Source: Mixophyes australis (Eukaryota; Chordata; Amphibia; Anura; Limnodynastidae). From it: DNA of 64,000 bases. The translations under genes were made by a program, and so were the position numbers. Shown here piece after piece: positions 12,041 through 22,787 of the stretch (positions are counted from its first letter, which is position 1; every line of letters starts with the position of its first letter). Where the stretch lies: positions 54,684,811-54,748,810 of the forward strand of contig JAVHZZ010000011.1 in assembly GCA_036250195.1 (NCBI GenBank). The letters are read 5' to 3'. The notes under the pieces were generated by a model. It did not search any database and had not been told where the DNA came from. It saw nothing but the letters and a program-made list of their open reading frames with translations.

Positions 12041-12670
12041 ATCTTTCTGGACTGCGTAGTGGAGTGGTCCCCACAATATAATAAGAAAACCATCAACTGG
12101 TCTTAATCGCACCAAAAAATGTACCTGGACTGCGTAGAGGAGTGGTCACCACAATATAATTTAAAAACCCTGAACTGGTATGAATCGCACCAAATAATGT
12201 ACCTGGACTGCGTAGAGGAGTGGTCACCACAATATAATAAGAAAACCATCAACTGGTCTTAATCGCACCAAAAAATGTACCTGGACTGCGTAGAGGAGTG
12301 GTCACCACAATATAATTTAAAAACCCTTAACTTGTATGATTCGCACCAAAAAATGTACCTGGACTGCGTAGAGGAGTGGTCACCACAATATAATAAGAAA
12401 ACCATCAACTGGTCTGAATCGCACCAAAAAATGTATCTGGACTGCGTAGAGGAGTGGTCACCACAATATAATTAATAAAAAACCCTCCACGGGTCTGAAT
12501 TCCCCCCAAAAAAATTCTGGACTGCGTAGTGGGGTGGCCCCGGTACCCAATTTGATACCGGGGCCACAATATAATTAATACACCCTCAACTGGTCAGAAT
12601 TCCACCAAACAAGTATCTGGACTGCGTAGTGGGGTGGCCCCGGTACACAATTTGGTACCGGGGCCACAAT
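12041..12670. repeat. 78-bp minisatellite in copy A
   Basis: TGGACTGCGTAG recurs at 12048, 12126, 12204, 12282, 12360 and 12438 (spacing exactly 78), then 12518 and 12618. The last two units contain a GGCCCCGGTA ... TACCGGGGCC hairpin. Because 78 is a multiple of three, units stay open in one frame and give a false repeat ORF. Related arrays lie in copies B and E. Confidence 0.95.
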
Positions 12671-12935
12671 ACCTCCTCCAAGTTCCAAGTGTAGTGTTTA
12701 TAACATATTAACACTACACTAATTCTAGCACGTCAATACCTCTTGTTTTAAATAATGACAGGGCATTTAACTTTTGATTTAATTTTTTGAATTTGTTGAC
12801 ATTTTGTTTTACTTTTTGAACATGGCAAACGACTGTTGAATGGTCACATAATGCCAAAAAAAGAGTTGCAAGATGGAATTGTCCTTGGGCCCTCCGACCC
12901 ACCTTTATGTTGTTGAAATAGGACATACACACTTT

Positions 12936-12999
12936 AACAAACCAATCATTTCAGCGACAGGGCCTACCAAACAACTGTGGCTGAAATGATTGGTTTGTT
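12936..12999. repeat. 20-bp perfect hairpin in the 3' region of copy A
   Basis: AACAAACCAATCATTTCAGC (12936-12955) is exactly complementary to 12980-12999 with a 24-nt loop. It lies about 55 bp beyond the stop codon of the fusion ORF on the transcribed minus strand. The same hairpin is kept in copies B (26655-26718) and E (51019-51082). Confidence 0.9.
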
Positions 13000-13054
13000 T
13001 GGGCCCCCACACCAAAAAAACAATTCATCTCTCCCTGTACAAACTAAACAGGCT

Positions 13055-13630
13055 CTACTGAGGAAAGATGTCGTCCTCATCCTCAACCTCTGATTCCTCT
13101 CCCCCTACAGTGTGTACTTCCTCCTCCTCACACATTATCAATTCGTCCCCGCTGGACTCCACAACCACAGGTCCCTCTGTACTATCTGGAGGGCAGTGCT
13201 GTACTTCATTGAGGAATTGATTATTCATTTTTATAAACATCATTTTTTCAACGTTGTGAGGAAGCAACCTCCTTCGCCGCTCACTGACCAGGTTCCCCGC
13301 TGCACTAAAAACTCTTTCCGAGTACACACTGGAGGGGGGACAACTCAGGTAAAATAGAGCCAGTTTGTACAGGGGCTTCCAAACTGCCTTTTTTTCCTGC
13401 CAGCAACAATATGGAATGTCTGACATGTCTATTTGGATGGTGTCAGCAAAATAATCCTCCACCATTTTTTCAATTGTGACAGCATCCAATGCAGCAACAG
13501 TAGACATGTCTGTAATGATTGGCAGGTCCTTCAGTCCGGACCAGATGTTATCAGCATCCCCGCCAGCGGGTCTTTTAGGAAAACGGAGCTTTTTCCTCGC
13601 AGCTTTATCCTCCAAATTTTTGTTTTCCAT
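13055..13630 (-). CDS. truncated hAT transposase: N-terminal start fused to dimerisation domain
   Basis: The 191-codon ORF starts at the ATG used by copies B, E and F (MENKNLEDKA here), but after about ten residues jumps to the region that in copy F follows the DDE core (RKKLRFPKRPAGGDADNIWSGL). It then reads KAVWKPLYKLALFYLSC and the hAT C-terminal dimerisation motif SSVYSERVFSAAGN, ending in a Glu/Asp-rich tail (EEEEVHTVGGEESEVEDEDD). The internal deletion removed the BED finger and all catalytic blocks yet preserved the frame. The junction lies at a short shared AAAG/GCTGCGAGG-like stretch. The product, if made, could dimerise but not cut DNA. That it is expressed is not shown. It is the only intact C-terminal ORF in the window that begins at the native start. 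Confidence 0.7.
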   Translation of the reverse strand: MENKNLEDKAARKKLRFPKRPAGGDADNIWSGLKDLPIITDMSTVAALDAVTIEKMVEDYFADTIQIDMSDIPYCCWQEKKAVWKPLYKLALFYLSCPPSSVYSERVFSAAGNLVSERRRRLLPHNVEKMMFIKMNNQFLNEVQHCPPDSTEGPVVVESSGDELIMCEEEEVHTVGGEESEVEDEDDIFPQ

Positions 13631-13709
13631 TAAATGTAAGCACAAGAGAGCGTACCCCTAAGCCACTCACACTCGGCAAAGCCTTTAAAAATTATATGCG
13701 GCACAGGAG

Positions 13710-13880
13710 AGTACCACTGTACTTATACTGCAGAATCAGTGAACTTTGTAATATTGCAGTACCACTGGACTTATACTGCAGAATCAGTGAACTTTGTAAT
13801 ATTGCAGTACCACTGGTGGACTTATACTGCAGAATCAGTGAACTTTGTAATATTGCAGTACCAATGGACTTATACTGCAG
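13710..13880. repeat. ~48-bp subrepeats in the 5' region of copy A
   Basis: Three to four units of GTACCACTGGACTTATACTGC...AATCAGTGAACTTTGTAATATTGCA lie upstream of the fusion ORF on the minus strand. Copy B has a longer array of the same unit. Confidence 0.85.
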
Positions 13881-14261
13881 GATTGTTTTTGGATATTTTT
13901 TTTTAATTTCTTTTTTTTATAATTTTTTTTTTTAGAACTTTTTTTAAAATTTTTTATAACTTGGGAATAATGGGGAAATAACAATGCCCTTAGAAGGACA
14001 CAGGACACAGCACCACTGGACTGAACAGGACACAGCACAGGACCCAGCAGCACCACTGAACTCAGAAGGACAGAGCACAGGACCCAGCACCACCGGACTG
14101 AACAGGACACAGCACAGGACCCAGCAGCACCACTGAACTCAGAAGGACAGAGCACAGGACACAGCACCACTGGACTGAGCACAGCACAGCACAGCACAGG
14201 TTATAGCAGGGCAGAGGACCACCTAACACAACCTCCCTCTACCCTGATCAATGCCTGAGTG

Positions 14262-14290
14262 AAGATGGCGGCGGCCAGCGGGGAATTTAT
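14262..14290 (-). promoter_or_regulatory. TATA-like and YY1-like core promoter of copy A
   Basis: On the minus strand TATAAATT (about 14284-14291) is followed about 12 bases downstream by the complement of AAGATGGCGGC (14262-14272), a match to the known YY1 consensus. The arrangement recurs in copies B, E and F at the same place, ~190 bp inside the TIR. Promoter activity is inferred. Confidence 0.5.
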
Positions 14291-14458
14291 AGAATCCGAG
14301 TATCGCAAGATCCGACAACGGGATTATGACTCGGAGCCTCGCTTTCAATTTTGCAATTGGCGGGAATACCCGGATCTGTCTCGGATCCGGCTCGGATCGG
14401 CAAGGTTCGGGTGGGCTCGGATTTCAGATATCCGAGCCCGCTCATCCCTAAATTCTAT

Positions 14459-16257
14459 AATGCAGTGCAGCAGGTTGCAGTTTCACTAAAGGAAGCGTGT
14501 GCTGTCACAGAGTTGAAAAACCACTGAACTCTCAGGCAGCCTCCCTGCCAGCTGTGTGAGGATAGTACAGTAGAGGAGAGGAATTTCATCTCCAGAAGAC
14601 GGACATAGTCTATACTAGCACTCTTGAGCCTGAAATAGAACACAGATCCCTGGGAAAGAGGCCTGGGCTCGTGAGAAGAATCGTAGCATCACTGAGAGGA
14701 TGTGTTTCCCCTCCCCATCCTTCTCCACCTTTCTCTGGGGGATCAACCACAAGTGTTTCTCTGGGAAACAAAGACCTTAGTCTCCAAAGAGATTGTTGAG
14801 TGACAAAGGCAGCTGCAGAGGCTACAGAGAGGAGATGCTGAAAAAGTGTATGAGGGGTATCCCGGGTGAACCAGAAAGAAAGGAGAAACGGAATGAATTT
14901 AGCAAGAAACAGGGCCACTTTAGTTAAATAATTATGAGAGAGCAATGTCAGAATCAATCCAAATATGAAAAGCATAGGTATTCATAAAAGCATAAGACCA
15001 TTAGGTATTTTCGCATGAAAATATTGCACCTTTTCAAAAATAAAATTCCACATATTGCATGTAATGTTTCACCTAATTCAATAGAATTGGATACCTGCCA
15101 AATTCCGCGCAAAACCTGTTTGGAGAATAGGAAAGTTGTCAACTCTAAGCACTGCTGATTCCCCAGCTGTTTTTGCCTCACCTACTGAGATACTGCTACC
15201 AGCTATTGTGGAACTAGTGATGTCCAGTGCATGCTGGGACATACAGTTCAACAATAGAGGGAAAAAAACGATTAATTGATTAAAACACTCAACAAGCCCT
15301 AGTTCACCACATGAATATAAAATAAAATATTCTGTTCTTCATCATAATGTAATAGGAAATTCTTCTGTCTTTGTAAACAAAAGCTGAAGCAACTGCTCAC
15401 GGCCCGCCAATGAATTACTATTCGGCCTATTTATCAATACATACCAAATTGTATTTTTTGTTTTTTTATTGCTGCTTACTACAGCGATGTAAATTCCCTT
15501 TATCTCCAAAATTTCTAAAGAAAAAAAATCACTGGGGCAGATGAGTATACTCAGCAATACTGTCCCGGAGCAGAAGAATCAACTTACGCCTTTGCCAGGC
15601 CAATCTATGTAGATGAGGGCATGTGAGATCTGTCTTGCCCAGATTTGGGCTTTCAGTTACACTTGTTAAAAATATGTTTGATTGTTTTTTGTTTGTTTTT
15701 AATTTATTTCTACATTTTTTTTTATTGCTAAAACTTTCATGTATAGGGTGAATCGAGGAAAACCCCTATTGCCTGACCAAGCACACATTATCGTTGGCAA
15801 AAGGGCCCATTGATAAATAGGGGCCTGATTCATTAAGGATCTTAACTTAAGAAACTTCTTATTTCAGTCTCCTGGACAAAACCATGTTACAATGCAAGGG
15901 GTGCAAATTAGTATTCTGTTTTGCACATAAGTTAAATACTGACTGTTTTTTCATGTAGCAGCCCCGGCGTTAAATCAATAGCACCCACGATTAATAATTA
16001 GGCCTTCCTTCAGCCCCAACATTAAAATAATAGTATTCACATTTAATAAATAAACCTATTCCCTTCCTGCAAACAGCAATACCTATTTCCCGCAATCATC
16101 ACTGCCATTAAATAACTCATAGTCACATTTAATAAATAGACCTCATTCTCCCTAAACTCACCCCCATATTCAATAGCCCCCAAACTTAAATCTTAAAATT
16201 AATAGTCCCCACTATTAAATTGCTCCACCATCACCCTACAAACAAAATAGCGCCCAT
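14459..16257. other. no gene; repeat fragment at 15821-15960
   Basis: No coding signal seen. At 15821-15960 lies a fragment starting GGGCCTGATTCATTAAGGATC and containing AAGGGGTGCAAATTAG, related to the MITE at 34501-34816. Confidence 0.45.
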
Positions 16258-16431
16258 TAATTAGCCACCACTTACCTCACACACACTACATTGCAACAAG
16301 CCCCCTGTGCCATCACACACACAATACTGTGCCCCTTCATCACAACTACACTGTGCCCCCTTATACTCACACTGTGCCCTCCATGCTGCTTTCCCCCCTT
16401 CTTTTTCACTCTGTGCCTCTCCCCTTTTTTT

Positions 16432-16512
16432 TTTAATTAGTGCTTCTCTCCCCTTTTTTTTAATTAGTGCTTTTCTCCCCATTTTTGTTAATTAGTGCTT
16501 CTCTCCCCTTTT
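16432..16512. repeat. ~28-bp pyrimidine-rich tandem repeat
   Basis: Three units of TTAATTAGTGCTTCTCTCCCC plus a T run. The surrounding 16258-17030 is low-complexity, first C/T-rich, then a GC-rich stretch at 16680-16990. No gene is supported there. Confidence 0.7.
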
Positions 16513-17069
16513 TTTTTTACTCTCAGCCTCTCCCTTACTCCCTTTTCTTTATAGCACTGTCCCTTTCTGTTTTCCTCCCCTTGCCTCTCCGTTTCTTTAC
16601 TTACCTTTTGTCAGCTTCTTTCTTTTCTTCTCTTCTCTTCTTTCTTCTGTCTTCTCTTCTTTCATCTGGCTTGGTCTTGTCTGGCGCTCCTCACTGACTG
16701 ACGGGTGTGACTTGATGACGTCACGCCCGGCAGTCAGTGTGAATGGAGAAGAGAGGAAGGAGGGATGCGGCGCCGATCACGTGAGTTCTTTTTTTTTTTT
16801 TTTTTCGTTCCAGCTCCCCCCACCAACGATGGCCCCCCCCCCTCCCCCGCGGGAAAAAAATAAATTAAAAAAATAAATAAAAATCAAAATGAAAAATGAA
16901 AAATTAGCACGCGAGGGCCCGGCCCGGGCCCGGGTAAAATGAACCTGCCCACCCCCCCTCTCGGCGGCCCTGCACGGGATGACCAATCCTCTTCTGGCGC
17001 ACCAGAACTTTACAGCAGTGCACACTTATGCTCCCCCCAAATAAGTTCATTTTTACTTTGTCCCTTTCA

Positions 17070-17485
17070 GATTTCCCAATGTGGATGAAACATTTAGCAT
17101 GGTTCTAGTTTAGTTGTATGGTGCACTACACTGTTTTGAAATTCCTGCCAATTTCTCAACATGAGTTAGAAAGGAAAATGTGTGCTTTGTCATTCCCTTT
17201 GAAAATAATGACCTTCTTTAAAATGTGCAAACAGATTGATTTTTCTTCTGAATGCAGCAAAGTGAATGAACCATTTAGCATGATTCTAGTATACTGGATG
17301 GTGCCCTACACCCTGCTCGCTAAGTACCACTTTTTGAACAGGAATTGTTAAATAAAATGTTTGTATTTATCATTCCCATTGAAAATAATGAACTTTGTTC
17401 AACTTCACAAACAGATTTGATTTTTCTGCTGTCTGTAATAAGGTGTTTCACATTATTTTAGTGCATTGCATGGTGCCCTATACCA
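17070..17485. repeat. degenerate ~180-bp tandem repeat
   Basis: A block reading AGCATGATTCTAGT...GATGGTGCCCTACAC recurs at about 17095, 17277 and 17451 (spacing 182 and 174), each time followed further on by ...CATTCCC.TTGAAAATAATGA and CAAACAGATTTGATTTTTCT. Units are clearly diverged. Unassigned. Confidence 0.65.
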
Positions 17486-17692
17486 GGCGCGGGCTGGGAG
17501 AGGCGTGGCTGGGGGGCACACAGGCGGCCGCATCACATGAAAAGGGATGCGGCTGCGTCATTGATGATGCGGCCGCATCCCCTGTCATGTGATGCGGCCG
17601 CCTGTGCGGCCTACTCCCCGGCCCTAATAGCGGCCTGACCGAGCGGCCTGGGGGGCCGATGCCCCCCTGCCCCCAGGGCCAGCCCGCCCCTG
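17484..17692. mobile_element. 209-bp hAT-type MITE, TIR CAGGCGCGGGCTGG
   Basis: Perfect 8-bp duplication CCCTATAC (17476-17483 and 17693-17700). Ends CAGGCGCGGGCTGG and CCAGCCCGCCCCTG are inverted complements with one difference. The GC-rich interior has a large palindrome (GGCGGCCGCATCACATGA ... complement). No ORF. Confidence 0.9.
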
Positions 17693-17700
17693 CCCTATAC

Positions 17701-18743
17701 TGGGCTAAGTGTGTAAGTGATGGACCAGTACAAAAATGAGGTTTCATTTTGTAAGCAAAATTATTGGGTTTTTGGGTTGATCCTTGCTGTGTGGTGGGGT
17801 GCATGGACATTGGCACTCCACAGAAGGGCTTCATTTTTCATCAACTGGCGAATACCATGTACCATTCCGTTTTTGTATTTAATGGGACAAATTTTATGCC
17901 TTCTAGTTCCACTTCTTCTAGCAGTAAATGTAGGAGAAAATTTTTTTATTTAATGAGTGGTTCCAAAATTACAGGAGGGTGGACTTTTGATTGGACCTTT
18001 ACACATTTGCACAGTGCATTTCTGCTAATGTTTGTGCTACTTTGCACACCCAGATATACTAATATTTAGAGGCATTTTCAAGGCAGTGGGCTGGTGGGCC
18101 ATCTAGTCTCAGTTGTGAAATTTGTACTGTGCATTGAGGGACTGTGCATTGAGGGGCATTTTGCCCTTACGAGCCGGACTTAAGTCCAACTCGAAAGGGC
18201 AAAAAACGCTTTTTACACATGCGCAGTAGAAAAACACAACTATATCTCCCCCTTCCACCTCTCTATGCCTAGAGAAGCAGAACGGGGGAGGTATTGAGCT
18301 GGCAGTCGTAGGCATAGTACAATAAATGCATGTGACATTCCTTATGTACTATGCTAATGGGGAAGTAGCTTCAGATACGACTCTAGGTGGCATATCTGTT
18401 GCTGCTGCTTTTCCCCCTGTTGCAAGATCCACGCTGATGATGACTATATGCATTTAACGTACTATTCCAGGTCACGCATATATTAAGATACGTGTGCCTT
18501 GGAATACTGAGTAATGTTCAGGATGCAATTTACTCTTGCCTCATAGCAAAAACTTGTTGCACCTGTCTTTACACAGATGTGCATGTGCTAGCATGGCATG
18601 ATGGCCTGTTTTATTTAGGTGCTATTTTTCTGCTGGTGTGTTGGATGGAGTAGGCTGTGCCTTATGCATAGGAAAATAGAAAACTATCAGCCAGATTAAG
18701 CAACAAGAAAGTAGATTGTGCTGTGTGCATGAGGTATTTAAGT
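17701..18743. other. no recognisable gene
   Basis: AT-rich sequence. The stretch 18110-18370 (GCATTTTGCCCTTACGAG and CACATGCGCAGTAGAAAAA) looks like a dispersed repeat, but I cannot name it. Confidence 0.35.
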
Positions 18744-18998
18744 GATACTTGCCTACTCTGCCAGAATGTCCATGAGGCTCTCAAATTTCAAGGATTTCTC
18801 CTGGACTCCCGCAAGACCAGGCAGAGGCAAAGCTTAATGTTGCAATTCGCTTTGTTAATCCCTGCCTGCTCAGCGCAATGTCACAAAGTGGCAACAGTTG
18901 GCAGGGTGATGGTGACACAGTAGCCCCCTTCCATACTTGTCAGCTGACCCCCCTACCGAGATCTCCTGGAATGGAGCATTGAAAAGTTTGTATGTATG
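18744..18998. mobile_element. diverged MITE of the CATACTTGCCAACT family
   Basis: Left end GATACTTGCCTACTCTGCCAGAA, right end AAAAGTTTGTATGTATG, flanked by ATTTAAGT (18736-18743) and ATTTAAAT (18999-19006), a 7/8 target-duplication match. A second internal CATACTTGTCAGCTGAC suggests a composite structure. Confidence 0.6.
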
Positions 18999-19011
18999 AT
19001 TTAAATAGGGC

Positions 19012-19376
19012 CAGGGCCGGATTAACCATAGGGCTAACTGGGCTACAGCCCAGGGGCCTATGGCATCCAGGGGGCCCTTGAAAGTGCTCAGCAGCAGTAC
19101 TGATGGGTCGGGGGCGGGGGCGCCCCCGGCGCGATCAGTGCTGCTGAGCACTTTCACTGTGGTCCTTCTCCGGCGCGCTGTAGTCTCCTTACTGAGGAGA
19201 TCTCGTGAGTCTCACTCTCACAAGATCTTCTCAGTAAAGAGCGTACAGCGCGCCGGAGAAGGGGGTAAGTGCCGGGGGGGGGGGGGGGGGGGCAGCTCGG
19301 ATCACGGGGGGGGGGCTCTCACGGGGAAATGGAGGCCCCTTAGCCCAGGGGCCTCCATTCCCTTAATCCGGCCCTG
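19012..19376. mobile_element. 365-bp hAT-type MITE, TIR CAGGGCCGGATTAA
   Basis: Perfect 8-bp duplication AATAGGGC (19004-19011 and 19377-19384). Ends CAGGGCCGGATTAA and TTAATCCGGCCCTG are exact inverted complements. The interior holds two nested palindromes (AAGTGCTCAGCAGCAGT ... ACTGCTGCTGAGCACTT-like; CCGGCGCGCTGTA ... TACAGCGCGCCGG) and a 19-G run (19274-19292). This is a well-known type of vertebrate hAT MITE end. Confidence 0.92.
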
Positions 19377-19544
19377 AATAGGGCTCAGATTTTATCCACT
19401 ACTTTCTATGTCCATCTAAGCAAATAATGTAAGCCATGCACATAGTTTTATGCTTGTAAACCAATGTATTTAAAATCAAAAAGTAAAAGGTAGGGCACTT
19501 TAAATAAATGCAGCCCCAGTGTGTCCTTATTTCCAGATTTATGT

Positions 19545-19796
19545 CATATTTGCCTACTTTCACGGACAGAAGGTGAAGAACAAGTCCAGAGGGGGTGGGG
19601 CACCATGAATTGTGTCATTTTAGCCCTGCCCTGTGATGTAATTGCAGCAAGGAGGAAGGTCAGAATGATGCGATTCGCCATGAATCGCGTGAGAGACCCC
19701 ACATCCTGCCCACTTCACAGAGAAGTTGGGGGGATGCAGGAGATTGGCCAGAATTCGGGAGTCTCCCGAACATTTTAGAGAGAGTGGGCAAGTATG
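19545..19796. mobile_element. 252-bp MITE of the CATACTTGCCAACT family
   Basis: Left end CATATTTGCCTACTTTC, right end GAGAGTGGGCAAGTATG, flanked by ATTTATGT (19537-19544) and ATTTATAT (19797-19804), 7 of 8 identical. Confidence 0.75.
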
Positions 19797-19804
19797 ATTT
19801 ATAT

Positions 19805-20605
19805 AATAGATAAATTTGTCAGTATATTGGTAGAAAAAGTTAATATTAATGAGAGGTGTATTTGAGTCATCATGTGTGTTTGGTGTGTTAGTCCTATTTA
19901 TACACAATTCAATAAGAACAATCAATTGTGCAAAGAAGATTGTGATAAAAAACATTTCCACACTTCTTTTGAGATGTGACATGTAATTTCTTACATTTCA
20001 TGTATCACACTAGTTTGAATAGTGTGTTATTAAGCCAGCTATAGGCTTGACAGGGTCTCCTTTAAGAAACACTTCTCCATTCTACACTTGAATGAAGGAG
20101 CACTTGTACTTGCAAACAAACCCCTCACCCCCTCCACCTTCACATTGCCTTTTATGGAATAAGGTTAATCAGTGTTAAAGTAGTTTCCCCTCCTCACCCT
20201 TGCCTCTCCCTCCAGACACCCTGCTTCTGCACATTCACAATGAGACCATTTTTTGCCCTTGTTGAGAATGAGAGAGAAACAAAAATCACTTTTGAGAAAA
20301 AAATATATCTATAAATAGATACCACCCTCATCACTAAACCATTTCCTGAAGAACTAAAAAAAAGAAGGAAAAAGTATGAGAACTGTTTGAACCAGTGGTT
20401 TTCATATTTTTTTTGCATTCCTCTTATTTTCAATATTTGCTTGTCCAGGACAATATTGTCTACAATATGGGTAATTTACAAATCAGAGGTACAGTATAGA
20501 TCTACAAGGGCTGATATGATGTCATGACTTTACATCTGTTTCTCCCCAATTACGTGGAAAATCTGCACAGACCAGAGTTGCTTTTTGTGGAAATAGATGT
20601 TTAAA
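19805..20605. other. no recognisable gene
   Basis: No feature supported in this AT-rich stretch. Confidence 0.35.
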
Positions 20606-20856
20606 CATACTGTTTACTTTTCCTACTTTGCTTCTTGGAGATGCAGAGGCAAGGTAGAAAAAGAGTAGGTGGGCCAGTGGACAGGGGGAATTGTGATATC
20701 AGCTGAGGTGTTTGGGGCTTACTGAAGTGGATGGCACCCAACTTGTGGCAGGTAAGCACTCTCCAGGAGAATTGCCCTCATTTCTGTCTCAGGAGTCTGA
20801 GAGGTCTTCCCCTAAGTCAGGAGTCTCACAGACATTCCGGAAGAGTAGGCACTATG
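20606..20856. mobile_element. diverged MITE of the CATACTTGCCAACT family
   Basis: The right end (ATTCCGGAAGAGTAGGCACTATG) and interior GAGTCTGAGAGG...AGGAGTCTCACAGAC fit the family. The left end (CATACTGTTTACTTTTCC) is weak and no matching flank duplication was found. Confidence 0.4.
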
Positions 20857-21060
20857 GGCCTCATGTAGAGTTGGGCGCAATTTATGCTTACACAATACGC
20901 GTAAATTGCGTCTCGTACTTTACTTAGTATTCCGACATGCACGTATTTTTAAGACTCAGTATAGTACGCAAAATGCGTACACAACTTTTTAAGATATGCT
21001 TCAAGCATATCCTACGTTATATACAGATAATACTGTTTAAGCATATAATACACAATGCCC
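20857..21060. repeat. dispersed repeat rich in short palindromes
   Basis: Starts GGGCCTCATGTAGAGTTGGG and contains CGCAATTTATGC, ACGCGTAAATTGCG and GATATGCTTCAAGCATATC. A fragment of the same start occurs at 258-300. Family not known to me. Confidence 0.5.
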
Positions 21061-21423
21061 CATTAGGCTGACAAATAAAGAAGTTAAAAAGTGTCGTCGT
21101 CGTCGTCCCCGCAAAGAAAAGCTAAACCAGCCACAGTTTTGCCAGCCTAGGCTGGTACTGGCATTATCACGGGGACAAAAAGCATGAAGTTGACCCAAAT
21201 TTGTTAATACCAGCACTAAGCTTTTCCAGCTGGGGCTGGTGGTATTACAACAGGAAAATATGCAGTGTGGGCTCCCCCTATCATAGTGCCAAACCAGCCC
21301 TAGGCCTGTCATTACAGCAGTGCTGGCTGCACTAGGATGAGTTAAGTTTTATTTGGAGGTGACACCCTTTTTTTTGATAATTTTTTACACACAGTTAGGG
21401 CCTTGGTCATCATTATCAGCACA
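21061..21423. other. no gene; CCAGCC-rich repeat-like sequence
   Basis: Short (GTC)5 run near 21093 and repeated CCAGC...GCTGG motifs at 21130-21330, including GCCAGCCTAGGCTGG, look like part of a dispersed repeat. Confidence 0.35.
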
Positions 21424-21749
21424 GACATTGCCAGGGCCGGACTGGGACTAAAAATCAGCCCTGGCATTTAAAGCACACAGGCCCACGTGTTTTGGGCTCT
21501 ATGCACTATATTGTTGCACACTGATGCTGGCGCAGTGCGCGTTGCTGGTGCTGTACAATATGATGTAGTATGAGTGTGTGTGTGAGGGGGGTATTTATTT
21601 CTTCTAATGACCCTCAACATTACATTGTTAGCACCCAAATTACATTAACAAATACCATGACAATACATTAGTACCCAAATTACAGCAATAAAAAAACCCC
21701 ACACACACTCATACTACATCAATACCCCCCACATTACAGCAACCAGCAT

Positions 21750-22140
21750 CACCCCCACATTACAGCGTCCAGCATCACCCCCCACATTACAGCATCCAGC
21801 ATGACCCCCCACATTACAGCATCCAGCATGACCCCCCACATTACAGCGTCCAGCATCACCTCCCACATTACAGCATCCGGTATCATATCCCACATTACAG
21901 CGTCCAGCATGACCCCCTACATTTCAGCGTCCAGCATCACCTCCCACATTACAGCATCCGGTATCACATCCCACATTACTGCGTCCAGCATGACCCCCCA
22001 CATTACAGCGTCCAGCATGACCCCCCACATTACAGTATCCAGCATCACCTCCCACATTACAGTAACCGGCATCACCTCCCACATTACAGCATCCGATATC
22101 ACATCCCCACATTACAGCAACCAGCATGGCCCTCCACATT
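21750..22140. repeat. 27-bp minisatellite
   Basis: About 14 units of ATTACAGCATCCAGCATGACCCCCCAC-type sequence. The period is a multiple of three, which keeps a false repeat ORF open on both strands. Confidence 0.95.
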
Positions 22141-22787
22141 ACAGCAATACCCTCTCCTACTTATTAACAATACTAAGCCCCAAACACACTACAACATTGC
22201 CACCACCACACCACCCTATACTACAGCAATACCACCAATTATACAGGCGCCACTGTAGGAAACCAATGCGGACGCTTCTTTGACAGAGCCGCGGCTGCTG
22301 TATAGTACAGTGCTGCCGAAACGGAGCTGCTGCGCATGCGCGGGCACATGCGCGGAAGCTTTCTCGCTTTTTTTTAAAAAAAAAAAAAAGCGAGAAATCC
22401 TCTGTGCGCCCCTGACCTCTGACATATGTATAAAAAAAACACATAACTATTGAATGATCATTTGAACCCACACGGCCGCATTAAAAGTATTTCCATCTAC
22501 AGCAAAATGTCAGAGAAAAATATTTTTTTTATTACAGTAACTGAATATGCGTCTTTTCTATTCATTTTAAATAACACATTATATAAATTAAGGGGGATAG
22601 AGGAGGTGGGTGAGAGATAATTGGATGTGATCCATGAGTTTGATTAGATAGGAAACAGTTAGATTATTTACCTGGAGACGCCTACCCCTTGACTCAGGCA
22701 GGGCCGACAAGAGGAAGTTTGGGCCCCAATACAGCAACTTCTTTGGGCTCCCATCATATTCAACAATGAAAGACTTGCCTTTGGCAG

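Noticed and set aside
12275..12475. ORF with repeated YLDCVEEWSPQYN units
   Set aside because: Product of the 78-bp minisatellite; the same array in copies B and E is not in frame.
12041..12670. Regularly spaced repeats reminiscent of a CRISPR array
   Set aside because: Units are contiguous tandem copies with related, not unique, spacers, inside a eukaryotic transposon; no cas genes.
13112..13357. Plus-strand ORFs overlapping the hAT C-terminal coding region (also at 26914 and 51195)
   Set aside because: They are antisense to the recognisable transposase frame and recur only because the transposon copies recur.
14480..14980. Possible host exon between copy A and the 15.8-kb repeat
   Set aside because: Only short ORFs, no splice-site pair or protein motif that I recognise.
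19012..19376. CpG- and G-rich block as a CpG island promoter
   Set aside because: It coincides exactly with a MITE with TIRs and a target duplication, and no gene lies near.
21801..22283. 160-codon ORF of ITSHITAS-like repeats
   Set aside because: Product of a 27-bp minisatellite whose period is a multiple of three.
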